Shown piece after piece: positions 1 through 12,519 of a DNA stretch of 64,000 nt (positions within the stretch are counted from its first letter, which is position 1; each line of letters opens with the position of its first letter). Source of the stretch: Emergomyces orientalis. Lineage: Eukaryota > Ascomycota > Eurotiomycetes > Onygenales > Ajellomycetaceae. The stretch is from NCBI GenBank assembly GCA_002110485.1, contig MOWL01000007.1, forward strand, positions 62,001 to 126,000, in the 5' to 3' direction. The notes under the pieces were generated by a model. It worked only from the letters and a program-made list of their open reading frames with translations, was not told the DNA's origin and made no database searches. The translations under genes and the position numbers were made by a program.

Positions 1-491
1 CCTCCTTCGGTAGACATTCCATTCAACACCAGGTAAAATGGGTCGGCTTCTCGCGCTTCGTACCGTCTGGAAAGCACAAAAGTGTGAATCTAAGGCTGGG
101 AGTATCCCGGCACGCAGCATCAGCCTTCGAAACAAGACTGCATCTGAGTTCGAGTATTATAAGAAGTTTTCCCGGCTCTGCCAATGCGTCAGTCCGTTTC
201 TAAATATGGAAGTTGACGGGAACCTCGTCTCGCGCTCTGAAACTTAAAGATAACTTCCTTTGGTTCATGAAATAAGTACTTGTTTTCTAGGAGTGGTCGT
301 GGTGTTAGTAATATACAGGGCGGTCTGAGTGAAAAAATGACTGGCCTCAAGGTACATCGATGGTGGCGTACAAACTCGCTTTCCAAATCTCATGCCAAGT
401 TACCCGGTTTCAAGACCATAAGCATCCGAGCCGCTCTATTAAACCTCCCCACACCTTGAGCATCTTGCCGATGACAATATGCTTGTCGTTC
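1..491. other. No gene seen (left edge, downstream of Zn2Cys6 gene)
   Basis: About 490 bases lie beyond the stop codon of the first minus-strand gene. Short open frames on both strands here have no recognisable motifs. This is probably the 3' UTR of the transcription factor plus intergenic sequence. Confidence 0.5.
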
Positions 492-3362
492 TTAGCGATA
501 TTGCTCATATTGGACATCCAGTAAAGGTCCCAGCATGTCAAAAAAATCCTGTCCACCCGACCATCCAAGCTGATTGGGGCCTAAGCCAGCAAAGCTCATT
601 AGAGGATCTTGATGGAAAGAACTTTGGTCGAAAGTTCCATTTGTTGGGTGCATAGACAGATAACCACTTGGTTCGCTCGTTGCTGCAGAGACACTTGAAG
701 AGCTGTGCATGCTGTAATCTGGTTTGGGCGTCACAATGGGCTCTGTGCCAGCTGAGTCGACAGGAGGGTTGTAAGGGTTACTGTTTGCGGCGGTAGGAAT
801 ATCGGATGTGGCTCCATCCTGGAATTGATGGCGTTGCGGCGGAATATTACCGGGTGTCATATTCCCGCTCTGGAAATACTCGTTTCCTGTGGTTCGCATT
901 ACACGGCTCCGAAGACTGGATGCTAACGCGGTGAGCAGTTCACCGAAACGGTTGCTCAGGTGGACGTCATCTACTACACATGTACAAAGTGCCTCTGCTG
1001 TACGCTCAACTAAATCTAACGATACCACAGTTTCTTCATCCTTTTCTCCGAGGGCAGATGCCTGAACCAATTGAAGTTAGTTTTTATTTCTAAACAAACC
1101 AAAAAAGAAAAAGAAAAATAGAGGGGGGACTTCCATATCGCGGTGTGCTAATGCTAAACACATACCTTCAAACAGAACATAGCTCCTGCCAGGATCCTTG
1201 AATAAGTTCGTATAGGGACATGTCGTAGGTGATCGTCTGGTACGAGATCCTCCACAACCGTCTGCAAAATCGCCCTTGCAGCGAAAACCACCTCCATAAA
1301 ATACTCTTTATTTCCTTCGAAGGTATTAAGCACCGATGAAACTCGCATATCCGTACCATCACTAGCACCGCGGCCACGGTGCTCAATAATGGCCTGAAGA
1401 GCTACACTGTTGATAGAGACTCGAACATATCCATATTCTATTGCAAGTATTGCCCGCATTGGCTTTGAGACTATACGCAAGATCCGTTAGATCAGGATCC
1501 ACGTGTAGGAAGCGTTACAACGAAGGTGAATCAACGTACGTTTTGCTCTATCAAACTCCATCTGCCACTCCCTGAGCAAAGGATTAAGCACGCGAAGTAC
1601 CGCAAGATATTCGCCGCTTCGAACCATCTCCCTTGTTCTATCTCGGGAAGTAAACAAAAGCTCATTTCCTCGTTTCATGAGAGAAGCAACTCCTATCCAA
1701 CATCGAATAGTATCTCCATGCTTCAGACTAGCCTCATGATGAGTCACAGATACCGATGTCAGGTTTTTCCACCCTACTATAGTAAGCAGATTACCCACAT
1801 CCAGTAGCTCGAGAGAAAGAATGTTCTTACCTAGTCTTCCGGAGGTCTGGGTTAGATATACCCAGAGTAAATGCTGCACACGATACGCACGTTGGCTCGA
1901 GGATGGGTCGTTCCATATATCCCGGCGAGACTCCCGAGCTCCTATGGTAGTATTATCATATTCATCAAAGATACCAAGCTCAACCGCAAGAGCCAGTGCA
2001 TTACCTAGCATAGACCAGCACATCCGATCCGATCTCCAAACCGGCTCTAGCCAATCAATCCGAATACGGCCGCCGATTCCGGCAGTACTCGCCCGCGTTC
2101 GTCGGACATCATCCTTGACTATGATGCTATCTCCATCATCGCCTGCGGGAACATTGAGGGAGCGAGGGTGCCACTCGGATAGCAGAAGTAAAGCCTCACA
2201 AGTTCCCAAGGTGCGAAGGCTTCCAAAATTCGACCCAGCAAGAGCGGATTCGGCAGCCTGTCCGGAAAACTCAGTTGAGGCTCCGTTATCATGTGTGGCC
2301 CCAGCAAACTGTTCCTGCCCAAATATCATGCGAGAAATCATTCCCTGTAGATGTTGCCACAAACGTTCGTGGACCATATAAGACCTAGAAATCGATCCAG
2401 GCCCCGAGAGCTTCATATACCGGGAAGCAAGCATCAAAATTGTGACGGCAAGAATGGGTTCTTCTTCCAGCAAAGTTGAATGCATGGACGGGTCCTGAAA
2501 TGAGGACGACGAAATAGGTGTAAACGGGGCGAGGTAGGCATGGAAATAGCTAACAAGTTCCATCGCCTCCTCCGCAGTAAAGAGACCCGTGCGAACGAAA
2601 CGCAAGTTCGACCAGGGCTGGCGAGGATCATCAGTCGCGGAACCTTGTTTGCTCGATGCTGCTGATGGCCTACCGGGGCCACTGGTGGCTGTGGAAGGCC
2701 TGGCAGATGTTGTGGTGCCAGGTGGAATTCCCCGTTCTCGTTCGCTATGTCTCCCTGCTTCCCAAAGGAGATTTAGAGCATCATGGGAAGTGTAGGCAGC
2801 GTCACGAAGCAGGGCTGCTACCGCTTTCTCACCACCTGACGAGCTAGTTTGCGGTCGAGAATCACTGGACGTCATCTGCCGTATGATATCTTGAGGTATT
2901 TTGATTTGGTTACCATTACCACTTCGTGTTGCAAGGGAATGTGCAGATGAATTAAAGTCATTGATGCTATGGCCATGCGGGCTAGTAACGGGGCTTCCGA
3001 ATACACTAGCTCGCTCGGACTGGGCTAGGTATCCCTCTTCCGGCTGTTGAGTAGTCTGTCGAGAGGTCCCCGCTGCAGTCCCTGCCTTCTTTTTTCCCCT
3101 GGTGGCAGAAAAATGGCAAAACTTGCGTTCCCGCCGACATCTTCCACATGGGCCTTCATGGGGAGAGTCAACAGCTCCCAGGTCGCAACGAACTCTACGT
3201 TCGCGGCAGGGAATACAAGCCTATAAACGTATTAGATAGTTCATTTTGAAAGCAAACAACTGAGGGAGAGAGTAGAGGGGAAAAGAAGTGCATATGAAAT
3301 CCGGTTTCGGAGGGTCTTACCTGATAAGCCCGCTTATGGACGCGAGCCGGAGCGGTTGACAT
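492..3362 (-). CDS. Zn(II)2Cys6 fungal transcription factor
   Basis: This encodes a nuclear binuclear zinc-cluster regulator of about 865 aa. The four exons I infer are 3321-3362, 1540-3220, 1166-1470 and 492-1061. Exon 1 gives a short N-terminus ending HKRAYQ and exon 2 opens directly with the zinc cluster: six cysteines in a C-x2-C-x6-C...C-x2-C-x6-C pattern with the text ACIPCRERRVRC. The loop is long and ends GPC, and a basic SATRGKKK stretch follows. The middle region (residues about 210-640) resembles the fungal transcription factor middle homology region. The C-terminus is Ser/Pro/Asn rich and ends in an acidic-aromatic stretch (FFDMLGPLLD), plausible as an activation domain. The cluster reminds me of the Aro80-like group, a guess from memory. 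The next gene on the same strand is ornithine cyclodeaminase-like, so a role in amino-acid catabolism is possible but not shown. The start was chosen because it lies just before the cluster and keeps frame across all introns; an upstream in-frame ATG at 3662 would add 100 residues of unlikely sequence. Confidence 0.88.
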
Positions 3363-3802
3363 GGCCGAATAACCGACAATCACAACGCCGAACGATTGAT
3401 ATGGGAAATGGCAAAAGCGAAGGACATTCAACAGCAGATACAATGGACCGAACAACAGATGAGATCGGTATCCGCGCAGTCCTCCGCTTGTTGAAAGGCT
3501 AGACTGCAGCACATACCCATCCATCCAGGCATCGCGGTCATGGGATTCGGCCGTCACGGGACTCCCGCCATTAGGTAATGGGAATTCCGGGGTGTTCTCC
3601 GCACGCCAGCCTTGGCACAAAATCCCCAACATTACCAAGGGGTCGGAGTAATCGGTGCGCATTTGTATCCGAATTTGTTGTTGAATACTAGTATAGGTAT
3701 ATGTATATATATAAATAACGATAGCATTGTCAATTCAATGGTTCTATAAAAAATATAAAAAATATATATACATACATTGGCACGTACATACATCACACCT
3801 GC

Positions 3803-4900
3803 TTAAAACGACTCAATTCGGACACCAATTCCTTTACCGCTAGCAACGTGAAGCAATTCTCTACTGATAACAACGTCCATAATCCCCATGCCAACACATT
3901 TGAATATAGTGTTTCCCTCCAAAAGTTGCGCCTCCTTACCCTCAGCCACGTCAACCGGGGATGACAATTCACCCACTTCCACCAGCTGGTCTTTCTGCAC
4001 GTTCGCTTTGATCAACTCCCCCGCCTCCTCAAGACATGCTTCCTTCGAATCCACCAAAATCCTGTTCCCTGATAACAGAGTCGCAGAGTCGACCTCCTCC
4101 ATGTGCGGCTTGTATGATCCAATCAGAGAAATAAAACGGGTCTTATGCCCATTTTGGCCACCGTGGCGTAGATACGAATCAGGAAACAGTGGTTGAGTAG
4201 ACGGGGTGCAGCAAAAGATTGCATCGCTTGCCGCAAGGATATTCTGTAATCTGAGGTCAAAATCTGGCTCCGTGTTGGAAATGGAAGTAAATGCAATCCG
4301 AGGAAACTGGCTTCGAAGCTCTGCTAGCAGTGTTTTGTCAAACTTCTCCAAAGTTTCCAGGCGCCAGTTCACAACAGTGATGGTCGCGATTTTCGCTGCG
4401 ACTAATAGTAGCGACAGTCTAATATGCCACTCGGCCTGTTTGCCAGCGCCGAAGACCACAATATTCGCCCTTTCTGAGAGTCTGTGGTGCAAGAACGGGA
4501 TCATAGACGCCAACGCTGTTCGGAAAGCAGTAATTTGCTGCGCATTGAGCACGCCTTGTAATTCTCCCTCTGGAGAGAAAATATTGATTGCCCCGTTGGC
4601 GGTGCCACCGCCTCCAGGAAGAGTGACAACTTTGATACCAGTTGTACTGTTGGTATCCGAAGCAGGCATAAAGAGTGTTGTGTGCTGTAGATTTGTGACA
4701 ATGGTCTCACGAATGGGCTGATGCAGTAATTTAGCAGCAGCAGGTCTTGAATTCTCCTTAGAATAAGTCGCAAGGGCGCTCCATAGAGATTGAAGGAGGT
4801 GGCGGCATTCCTCAGCCGTGAGCCCCTTGAGTATGGGAGAGATATCGTCGTCTCGAAGGACCAGCATTTTTAATGCAGCGGGGGCAGATCGAGCGGACAA
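3803..4900 (-). CDS. Ornithine cyclodeaminase / mu-crystallin family protein
   Basis: A single-exon gene of 365 aa, close to the usual 320-380 aa of the family. Members are NAD(P)-dependent enzymes that convert ornithine to proline, reduce cyclic imines, or act as alanine or lysine dehydrogenase-like proteins. Visible hallmarks are TLPGGGGTANG and INIFSPEGELQGVLNAQQ followed by AFRTALAS in the N-terminal substrate domain. A Rossmann NAD-binding turn reads VVFGAGKQAEWHI near residue 148, followed by CCTPSTQPLF and a late SLIGSYKPHMEEVD. The usual lysine-equivalent and arginine contacts lie in IKVVTLP and AFRTALAS. It sits between the zinc-cluster regulator and a glycosyltransferase, all on the minus strand. 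Substrate cannot be told from sequence: true OCD, P5C/Pip2C reductase or mu-crystallin-like function are all possible. Confidence 0.9.
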   Translation of the reverse strand: MSARSAPAALKMLVLRDDDISPILKGLTAEECRHLLQSLWSALATYSKENSRPAAAKLLHQPIRETIVTNLQHTTLFMPASDTNSTTGIKVVTLPGGGGTANGAINIFSPEGELQGVLNAQQITAFRTALASMIPFLHHRLSERANIVVFGAGKQAEWHIRLSLLLVAAKIATITVVNWRLETLEKFDKTLLAELRSQFPRIAFTSISNTEPDFDLRLQNILAASDAIFCCTPSTQPLFPDSYLRHGGQNGHKTRFISLIGSYKPHMEEVDSATLLSGNRILVDSKEACLEEAGELIKANVQKDQLVEVGELSSPVDVAEGKEAQLLEGNTIFKCVGMGIMDVVISRELLHVASGKGIGVRIESF

Positions 4901-5606
4901 GATGGGGAGAATAGATGGATATATCTTCGAAAAACTGCGACTCGCTTTAGATATTTGATCTAATTGGAGCCCAAAGAAATAGAAACCGATGCCCGAGGTA
5001 GTAGCCTAGTATATAGGAGCTATATCTACCTTATTGGGAAGAAGTGATACCAAAGCGATCTATTGGCTTCCGCCAGAGATATAATGTCAAAATAATGTCA
5101 CTCTCCACACGTGTGTTTGATGGTCTGCCTGCCGTAGTTCTCTGTTGTAGTCAGGTGTCACTCACACTCTGCCGTTATCGGCGTTTATGAACAAGGCTAT
5201 CGAGCTGCGCCCACCACCGCAACAACCTCAGTAGCTCAATAAAATATGTAGATCGCTTCCATTCCCACCCCGTTCACTATACTCCGCAGAAATCAGTATT
5301 TGGAAATATTAAGCACTCCCAAAGAGAGGTTTGTCTGTTATCCTCCTTTATCCGGCCATTTAATATATGTTGACGTTGCAGAATAATAATCAAAGTTTAT
5401 GCGCTCTGCTTGATAAAATTGAGAACTGGCCCGCTAAACAAACCTCTCGGCGAAACACGGGGCCCGGCCGGGATTGCCCCGTTCCTTGCTATCCATTGAC
5501 TCAGAAAACACACTTCTGGCCTCTAATATGATCGTTTATTGAAAACAAATATGATTATTACACTAGTACTATCGGCAAGAACCTAACATGCTCATCTACT
5601 CTCTAT
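4901..5606. other. Intergenic, no gene seen
   Basis: This 700 bp stretch between two minus-strand genes should hold the promoter of the ornithine cyclodeaminase-like gene (4901 upward) and the 3' UTR of the GT90 gene. I see no coding signal. Confidence 0.5.
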
Positions 5607-7132
5607 CTAGCTAGGATACGAAAATTCCATCATGTCCTTACTTTCTAGGAGTATAAAAGATTCGTAACGAGATCGCTGCCCCATCCCCAGCACTCCTGGC
5701 GCCTCTGGCTCCCCACCATTACTACTACGTACAAACACACCTCCCCACCCATTTATCAATTCTCGCCAGTAACATGCTTCTGCAGCCTTGGTGAGATATC
5801 GTTCGCGGAAAGCTCTAACATTGTTGTCCGCTATTCGTTTCGCCTGTTCCCCGTCGTGCAACAACGCCTCCATCCTCTCCTCTAAATCCGAAAAATCTCG
5901 CTCTACTTCGACATAGTTTTGGCTAGGACCATCCGCTTGGAGCAGGTAGTGATGGTGCTGGATGAATTGCAGTTTGTGGGTGACGATTACGGAGCGGCAG
6001 GCTTGTCGATATTTCAGGGATGAGGAAAAGGATCGGCCTAGAAATCGCTGTCATCAGCTTTTGTTCTCCCTTTCCTCCCTAAATAAGGACAATTTAGGAA
6101 CCCAGAGGAAAGGGGGCCAATGTGCTACGAACCTTCGACATGTGCAACAAACATATACCGGCAATGGTCCTCCATACTGATCAGGTTGTTCTTCCTGCTC
6201 CACACAAGCTCCTTCACATCGCCCCAGGTCTTACCTTTCGCTGCTTCCAGCAATCTCCGTCTTAATTTTGGGGCGAAGCTTAAATTTCCTCTCCAGACGA
6301 GCTTCTTTTCTTTCGACTCCCAAGGGGTCGCATCCTCTCGTTGTTTGATCATTTCAACGACTTCACTGAAAGGGCCAATGACGACGCTTGGGTTAATCCA
6401 CGCCCAAAAGGTAAAATCCGGCATCAACCAAACCGACTCCTCACTGGCTTTCCTCCCGAAAATCCACAGGGGCTGGCCAGCACCCATGATATCGTCCAAC
6501 CTATCCTCGACAGAGAAAATGAATTCGATATCTGGTAAGCCGTCACTGTCTGCAGAAAGGGCGCGATAGATGGAACTGAATGTGGCTAGGATCTTCCGAC
6601 GGTGGTCGTCCTGGGCTGCCCTTGTCTCAATCACATAAAGTTCGCCCCTATATATCATACCCCTTGCCATACCCTTCCGCAGGTTGATCTTATCCAACTG
6701 TTTTCTAGTTATCCCTCCTCGGAGCTCCCAGAACTGCACGGCGCGATTAACATCCTCAAAGAGTCCGGGGAAGGCGGCCTGGCATTGGCTCCTACTGAGA
6801 CCCTCATTGCGGTCGTCTCGACCATACTTGAACACCCATTGTGAGGGCTCTGGTGTTGCCCATATAGGATTATCAAAGGGTGCTAAACAGGAAGTGCAGT
6901 TGAAAGTTGTTGAATATTCGCAAGTGCAGTGACCGGCGGGTATGAGTTGGGTGAGGATCGGGTGGATGTTGTCTTTGTCGGAGTTCATACCGAACCACAT
7001 GGTAAACACAAAAGCACCAAGAACAACCACGACACATAATAGAACGGCCCGTGCGGGAAATTTCTCTCGCAACGACATGGTTGCTCTTATTAATCCAGAA
7101 AAATATGACACCGGACGGCCATCAACAGACAC
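5607..7132 (-). CDS. CAP10-like glycosyltransferase (GT90), type II membrane protein
   Basis: Two exons, 6133-7132 and 5607-6037, encode about 476 aa. Residues about 27-50 form one hydrophobic segment (ARAVLLCVVVVLG...) after a short basic N-terminus, which predicts a Golgi type II signal anchor. The luminal part carries the CAP10/GT90 signature across the intron: PWESKEKKLVWRGNL, later EDHCRYMFVAHVEG, then RSFSSSLKYRQACRSVIV and GPSQNYVEVERDFSDLE. Known members transfer xylose or glucose to polysaccharides or proteins (Cryptococcus Cap10, animal POGLUT/Rumi). The acceptor here cannot be told. The splice joins a split glycine codon (g|gc) and restores the H-x-E-G motif, so the two pieces are one gene. 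Two methionines (7132, 7078) precede the membrane segment and either could start; the downstream one keeps the anchor. Confidence 0.9.
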
Positions 7133-10080
7133 AATCGACCCACGGGGTCAAAGAACTCCCTGTTGATCGCCCGATATATGGCCTAGGTGTAGACGGGGGG
7201 AAACGCCTCGGCTGGACTGGATGGTGTTGCGAGTTAACAGATGAACGCCCACATGTGTGAGGATCAACAATTAGCTCTGGTTGGGAGATGGCAGGCTTTT
7301 ATGTTGGAATTTATCACAATCATCACAGAGGGAGGAAATAATTTATATTTCCACAAGAGGACCCAGTAGACCCTTTGACGCTTATCACAGAAGGCTCCTC
7401 TCGCAATACTACCTTGGTTGCATAGAGTGGCCGCGATTAACCCCCGGCACCCTGAAAAGGATCTTTTTGTTTGTGGTGTGAGACAAGGATCTTTGCCAGG
7501 GGAAAAAAAAAAAAAAGAAACACTTGAAGGATCAACCAGTGCGGGTGTTGGAATGTCAAGATCATTGCACATCGCGCTGTGAGCCGTCAGCTTAGAGTAG
7601 TGTACAACTCATCTCCAATGCCATTGCTGGAACGAGCATTGTTTTCTTTGGTGCTCTGTAGCAGAAAAGAGGATGAAAATCCTTGGGAACCTCTCTTTTT
7701 AGGTAGGTATATAACGGAGAGAAAAGTATTTTGTAAATTATCAATACTGTTGTATCCACAAGTGTGCCATCAACTTGTTGGGGATGATGCGACTTCTATT
7801 TCCGGGCATCAATCCAGAAAAATATATAGAAACCCTTTATTCAAGCTACGCAGAAATTCATCACACTCCGTATCACGATTTAAATCTCTTGTCGATGAAA
7901 ATCAATTTCCATACACAAGAGATTTAGTAAGAGTAGACCGAAATCCCAGTTCACCTTGCCATAACTCCCTTTCAATAATCTGAACTGTGTCAATAGATTT
8001 CAGTTTGTCAAAAAGCGAAAACACAAGTACAACACAGAATACTGAGAAATCATTCGTTCCCTGTCCCTGTCTCTATCAGATGAGTTTGTCTGGAAAACTT
8101 TCCGGCTTGGACTCAATTTGCTCCAGGCTCCAGAATTACTGAAAAATCTTCGACCCTAAAGGCCGCGGATTCACAGCCCCTTGGTGAAGATAGCATCCAA
8201 TAACCCAGCTTGGCTTCTGTAAGAGCAAGCTAGAGTTGATCTCACCTGGCCATTGAAGCAAGCCATTGATTCCATGCTCAAACGAAGATAGCCACTTGCA
8301 GACAAAGACAGGCTATGAGAAGGGGATTTCGCAATGCTGTCATAAAGTCAAATGGACTTGCCGAAGCCATATATAAGAAGGCAGGGTTAACTAGTCTCTG
8401 TGGGGTGTGGTTTTGCGCCCCGACCAAGGTGATCAGAATGCTACTGTTACCTTGTTGAACGAGATGCAGAATATACTCCGTAAGCTAAACCAGAGTTCAA
8501 TTTTCGGCCACACTTGGAAATTCCAGAAATTATCACCAGGAGAAGGGCTGGAGCCTGGTGCCCCGGGGTCTAAAGTGCATTTAAATTTAGGGTCAGCCAC
8601 AACTTTTTGAAAACATATTTCCCCTTAGCAAATCCACATAGCCTGGGCAAAATAATCAGCTTCACCACGAAAATTTGAAGAAAGAGAAAATATAAAGTGT
8701 CTTACTCTACTCCGTACGTAGTCTCCCAACAAAGAGCTGTGGATAAGGAAAGAGTGAAACGTGTTGGTTTTGAATGGCACTTCAAAACTAGCAATTTTTT
8801 TTGCCAATATTTCATTCTATGAAGAATATTAGCCCAAGCCAACTATATAAATAGTATTAATAATAGGAGAAAAAATTTTTAAAAGCGCTCGTTCTCATCC
8901 AACCAAATACATTATTATTACCAAGCTACCAGCCTAGGTAAAAACCTAATAAGTGTGGGATTCAAGAATCAATCAAGCTAAATGGACCAAGGTGAGTTAA
9001 TTCTTGAGACTCTACAGAACTTGCAGCCATAAAACAAAGAGAACTAGTATCGAGCAAAGTGAAGCTGACGATGGAAAAAGACCGCTCGCCCAGCCGAACC
9101 AGAGAAACCTGCCTATTTTGCGGAGAATCCGCTCCTGAGGGTGGCCAGTGGTGGCTTGATTGAGCGCGATGGGGACAGAGGCCTGGGGAAAAAGAGTCAA
9201 GATGCGCAGCAAACACAGAAACGTGGTTGTTTGCAGGAAATGCTGCTTACGACTTAAAAATGAATCATCATAAAAACATCCATTCAAAGGGCCAGCAAAA
9301 AAATCATCCAGGTTCAGAAATGGTCAAGGGAAGATAAATCCGCTGTTCTTCGATCACAATGTCCTTTGTTTTAAAATAAAATAAAATAAAATAAAATATG
9401 TTGAACCATGAGTAATAATACACTAGTATGATATGAAGTCATCATTATTATTATTGTTTTTTCGAGAGCAGCTCCTCTGGAGTTTTGTGGCTTCCGAAAC
9501 CGCCTCATTGAAATGTCCCCAGGGGATGCTCCTCCCGAGTCTCGGTTGAGCCTCATCTAAGTTAATCCCAAGCCGGCGCCGAAAACCAGTCAAAAAAAAA
9601 GCGCCATAAGAGAAGGAACCTCCACATTATTCTCCTTGATTTCCAGGCGTTTTCCGGGAAGAACCGCTAATAGCACCACGAACCCCCACTGTGCACACAG
9701 CAACCGCATACGTATCTTATCTTATCATGTCTTATCCTTTCCGAAACCCAGCAGCTCCAAGGACACTACGAAGGACAAGCCTGATAACCTTCGAAGCTGC
9801 GTTGTCAGTCATTTATTTGTGTAAGAATTTTTTAACCCACAGTCGAGCTGGCTCAACAGACAAAAGTGACAGCCACCGCAAGCTTATTATTGTACCTCCT
9901 CGTACTTACGGCAGTAGTAAGCAGCATTATAAGCCATAAGGGATTCAATTCCACGGCACAGCAATAATCGTATGGTGATATTCATCTATTGGACTGAGAG
10001 TGGGCGGGCTGTTGGTGATCAATGCCCATCGCTAACAGTAATTTGTGTGCTTGCTTCATGCAAGCCATGTCATCAAATAA
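7133..10080. other. Long intergenic region, no gene seen
   Basis: Nearly 3 kb with only short, unsupported frames. The longest, on the plus strand at 7579-7983, shows no recognisable domain and no exon-like partners. The region is AT-rich in places, contains an AAAAT microsatellite near 9373, and carries two copies of the ACTCCGTA octamer (7865, 8709). It could hold non-coding transcripts or an unrecognised small gene. Confidence 0.45.
9373..9398. repeat. AAAAT microsatellite
   Basis: About five tandem copies of a TAAAA unit in intergenic sequence. Confidence 0.85.
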
Positions 10081-10162
10081 GGCGAGATGGCCGAGCGGTC
10101 CAAGGCGCCAGATTAAGGTTCTGGTCTCGAAAGGGGCGTGGGTTCGAATCCCACTCTCGTCA
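10081..10162 (+). tRNA. tRNA-Leu (anticodon AAG)
   Basis: The 82-base gene folds as a class II tRNA. The acceptor stem GGCGAGA pairs with TCTCGTC (one G-T wobble), with discriminator A. The D arm starts TGGCCGAGCGGTC. The anticodon stem CCAGA/TCTGG encloses the loop TTAAGGT, giving anticodon AAG, which reads CUU/CUC leucine codons after A34 editing. The T arm is GTGGG-TTCGAAT-CCCAC. The long variable arm fits leucine. There is no intron. The internal A and B boxes form the RNA polymerase III promoter. Confidence 0.96.
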
Positions 10163-10616
10163 CCATAATTTTTTAAACCTCCCTCTTTTAATAATCTTTT
10201 TTCAATTCTCAACTCCCAGCTCTGTGTTTTTTATTTGAGGTCTGTTACCCCTCATTCGAGATAAGAAAACAATGAAATCAAAGGTGAAGTGTGTCAAAAG
10301 TGAATATGAATCTTTTAGGAATGGTTTACATTATTGACTATTTATCTATCTTCGTTTATATATCCAGAATATTTACAGGCTATCAAAAATCAAAAAGCTT
10401 GCTCCGGACGCTTTGGGATGCATCGGCGAGCTGCCACCCCTGCTGCTGTTTCCAAGACCTGTTCAGCCACTCTCGGCCGGCTCGGGTGTAAATCATCGGG
10501 GATATCCGTAGACCGTTCGGGGTTACTCTACCTCGCCTTTTCACCAAAGCTGCTGTTCGGTTCACAACTTCAAACCACGCCCTAATTGTTTGAGAAACCG
10601 AAAACTGAAAGAGATT
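10163..10616. other. Intergenic between tRNA-Leu and P5C dehydrogenase gene
   Basis: About 450 bases with the Pol III terminator at the left and probably the 3' UTR of the minus-strand P5CDH gene at the right. No gene seen. Confidence 0.5.
10169..10174 (+). terminator. RNA polymerase III terminator of tRNA-Leu
   Basis: A run of six T residues begins seven bases after the mature tRNA end, as expected for Pol III termination. Confidence 0.85.
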
Positions 10617-12519
10617 CTAAACCTCATTGCTAGGGTATATGGTTTGGGAGAGTGGCATGAATTCCTCCTTGATCGAACGCATGCTCACAAACCTGCTGAG
10701 AATGGCGGCACTTCCGGCCTTGTCGTTTGTTCCGCTCTGTCGTGCACCGCCAAATGGCTGTTGACCAACAACAGCGCCCGTCGATTTGCAATTGATGTAA
10801 AAGTTTCCAGCCGTGTTCCTCAGTGCTTCTTCGGCGTACCGGATAGCATCCCGTCTCACAGCGAAAATTGACCCAGTAAGGCCGTACTCTGAAGTACCAT
10901 TGATGGTCTGGCAAATTTTCTCAAATGCCTCGACAGGGGCCTTAGTATCGTCGTAAACATAAACCACAAGCACGGGGCCAAAGAGCTCGGTAGACATGAG
11001 TTTGTGGTGAGGGTCGTTCGTGATATAGATGGTAGGCTGGATGAAATAGCCCTTGCTGCCATCGTATTTCCCGCCAACAAGCAACTCAAGGCCAGAGTCA
11101 TTATTCGCAGCATCGATGACACCGGCAAGCTTTTTGAAAGATGCTTCATGGATAACAGGTCCGATAAAGTTCCCAAAATCCTCTGGCGCGCCAGACTTGA
11201 GAGCTTCCGTTTCGCTCACAATCAAAGATCTGAACTCCTCCCAGCGGGACTGAGGAACATAGGCGCGAGAAGTTGCGCTGCACTTTTGGCCCTGATACTC
11301 AAAAGCACCACGGACGGTGTTGATAGCAGCATTTTTAATATCCGCGGAAGGATGGATCAGATGGAAATTCTTGCCGCCGGTTTCGCCAACAACGCGGGGG
11401 TAGCTTCGATAGGTGCCATTCGCAATCCCCTGTCCTATCTTTCCATACAACGAGCGGAAAACAGTACTGCTTCCTGTGAAGTGGAGAGCGGCGAATTCCT
11501 TGTGGCTGAGTGCAACCTTTGTAACCATCTCAGCATCACCTGGCACGAACTGAATTACGTTCGGGGGAAGGCCAGCCTCGAGGAAGATTTTGTACATGAG
11601 GTAGCTCGCAGCCATGGATGACGGCGATGGTTTCCATATAACAACGTTACCGAGAAGCGCAGGTGCGCCACACAGGTTGCCCCCAATGGCAGTAAAGTTA
11701 AAAGGCGATATGGCATAGACAAAGCCTTCCAATGGACGATATTCCACACGATTCCAGACCCCGTTTGCATTGTGCTGGGGCTGTTGAGCGTAGAGCTCCT
11801 CAGCATATTGCACGTTAAAACGTAGGAAATCCGCCAGCTCTGCAGCAGCATCTATCTCAGCCTGCCAGGCATTTTTGCCTTGGCCAAGCATGGTGGCAGC
11901 CATGATCTCGTAGCGGTATTTGCCGGCAACAAGATCAGCGGCCTTGAGGAAAACAGAAGCCCTATCTGCAAAGCTAAGCTGTTCCCACTCAGGCTTGCTT
12001 TTCAGGGCAGCATCGATTGCCTGGCTGACATGCTCTTCAGAAACATTATAATATTCAGCCACAGCTTCAGCGTGCGCAGATGGGTTTGGCTGTCGAGATG
12101 GTTGGGAAGCTTTAACCTGGATAGAATTGTTAGAAAACAACATAAGCTGGGTATAACAGGCTACGGAAGCTTCTAACTAACATTTTGGCCCGCAATCACA
12201 GCTGGGACCTCAAGCGGAAATTTTTGCTTCAAAAACTTCAGGGCATTTTCTAGCCCCAACCGTTCTGGCGAATTTTTGCCATATTGTGGCTAAATGTAGG
12301 TCACTACTAGTTAGCAATTGAAAAAAAATAATTTATTATATTCCATGACTCAACGGAGGGTTGCTTAGGTAGGCCTACATTTGGTTCATTCCGTGCTCTA
12401 GGAACTTTGAAACCTGCAAAACCGCCAAAACTTCGAATTAACCGTGCCGTAGAAGCGATGGGAATGGCCTGCTTTGCGGACAGCGGGGAGGCGTTAGAGA
12501 GGGCTGGGAGTCTGTGCAT
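10617..12519 (-). CDS. prnC: Delta-1-pyrroline-5-carboxylate dehydrogenase, mitochondrial
   Basis: Oxidises P5C/glutamate semialdehyde to glutamate with NAD+, the second step of proline degradation in the mitochondrial matrix. Three exons (12379-12519, 12182-12289, 10617-12116) give 582 aa, near the family's usual 560-575. The first 35 residues are Arg/Ser/Ala rich without acids (MHRLPALSNASPLSAKQ...), a mitochondrial presequence. The match to the P5CDH subfamily starts at FKVPRARNEPN and continues through LEVPAVIAGQN, MLGQGKNAWQAEIDAAAE and AISPFNFTAIGGN. The catalytic glutamate lies in VVGETGGKNFHL, the catalytic cysteine in GQKCSATSRAY, and the C-terminal signature is QPFGGARQSGTNDKAG. The gene is divergent from proline dehydrogenase, the enzyme producing its substrate, with a shared 1.1 kb upstream region. 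This matches the linkage of prnC and prnD in the Aspergillus prn cluster, but no prnB-like permease or prnA lies between. Confidence 0.97.

Noticed and set aside
7579..7983. 134-codon plus-strand ORF in the long intergenic region
   Set aside because: No domain, no splice partner, and composition typical of random frames.
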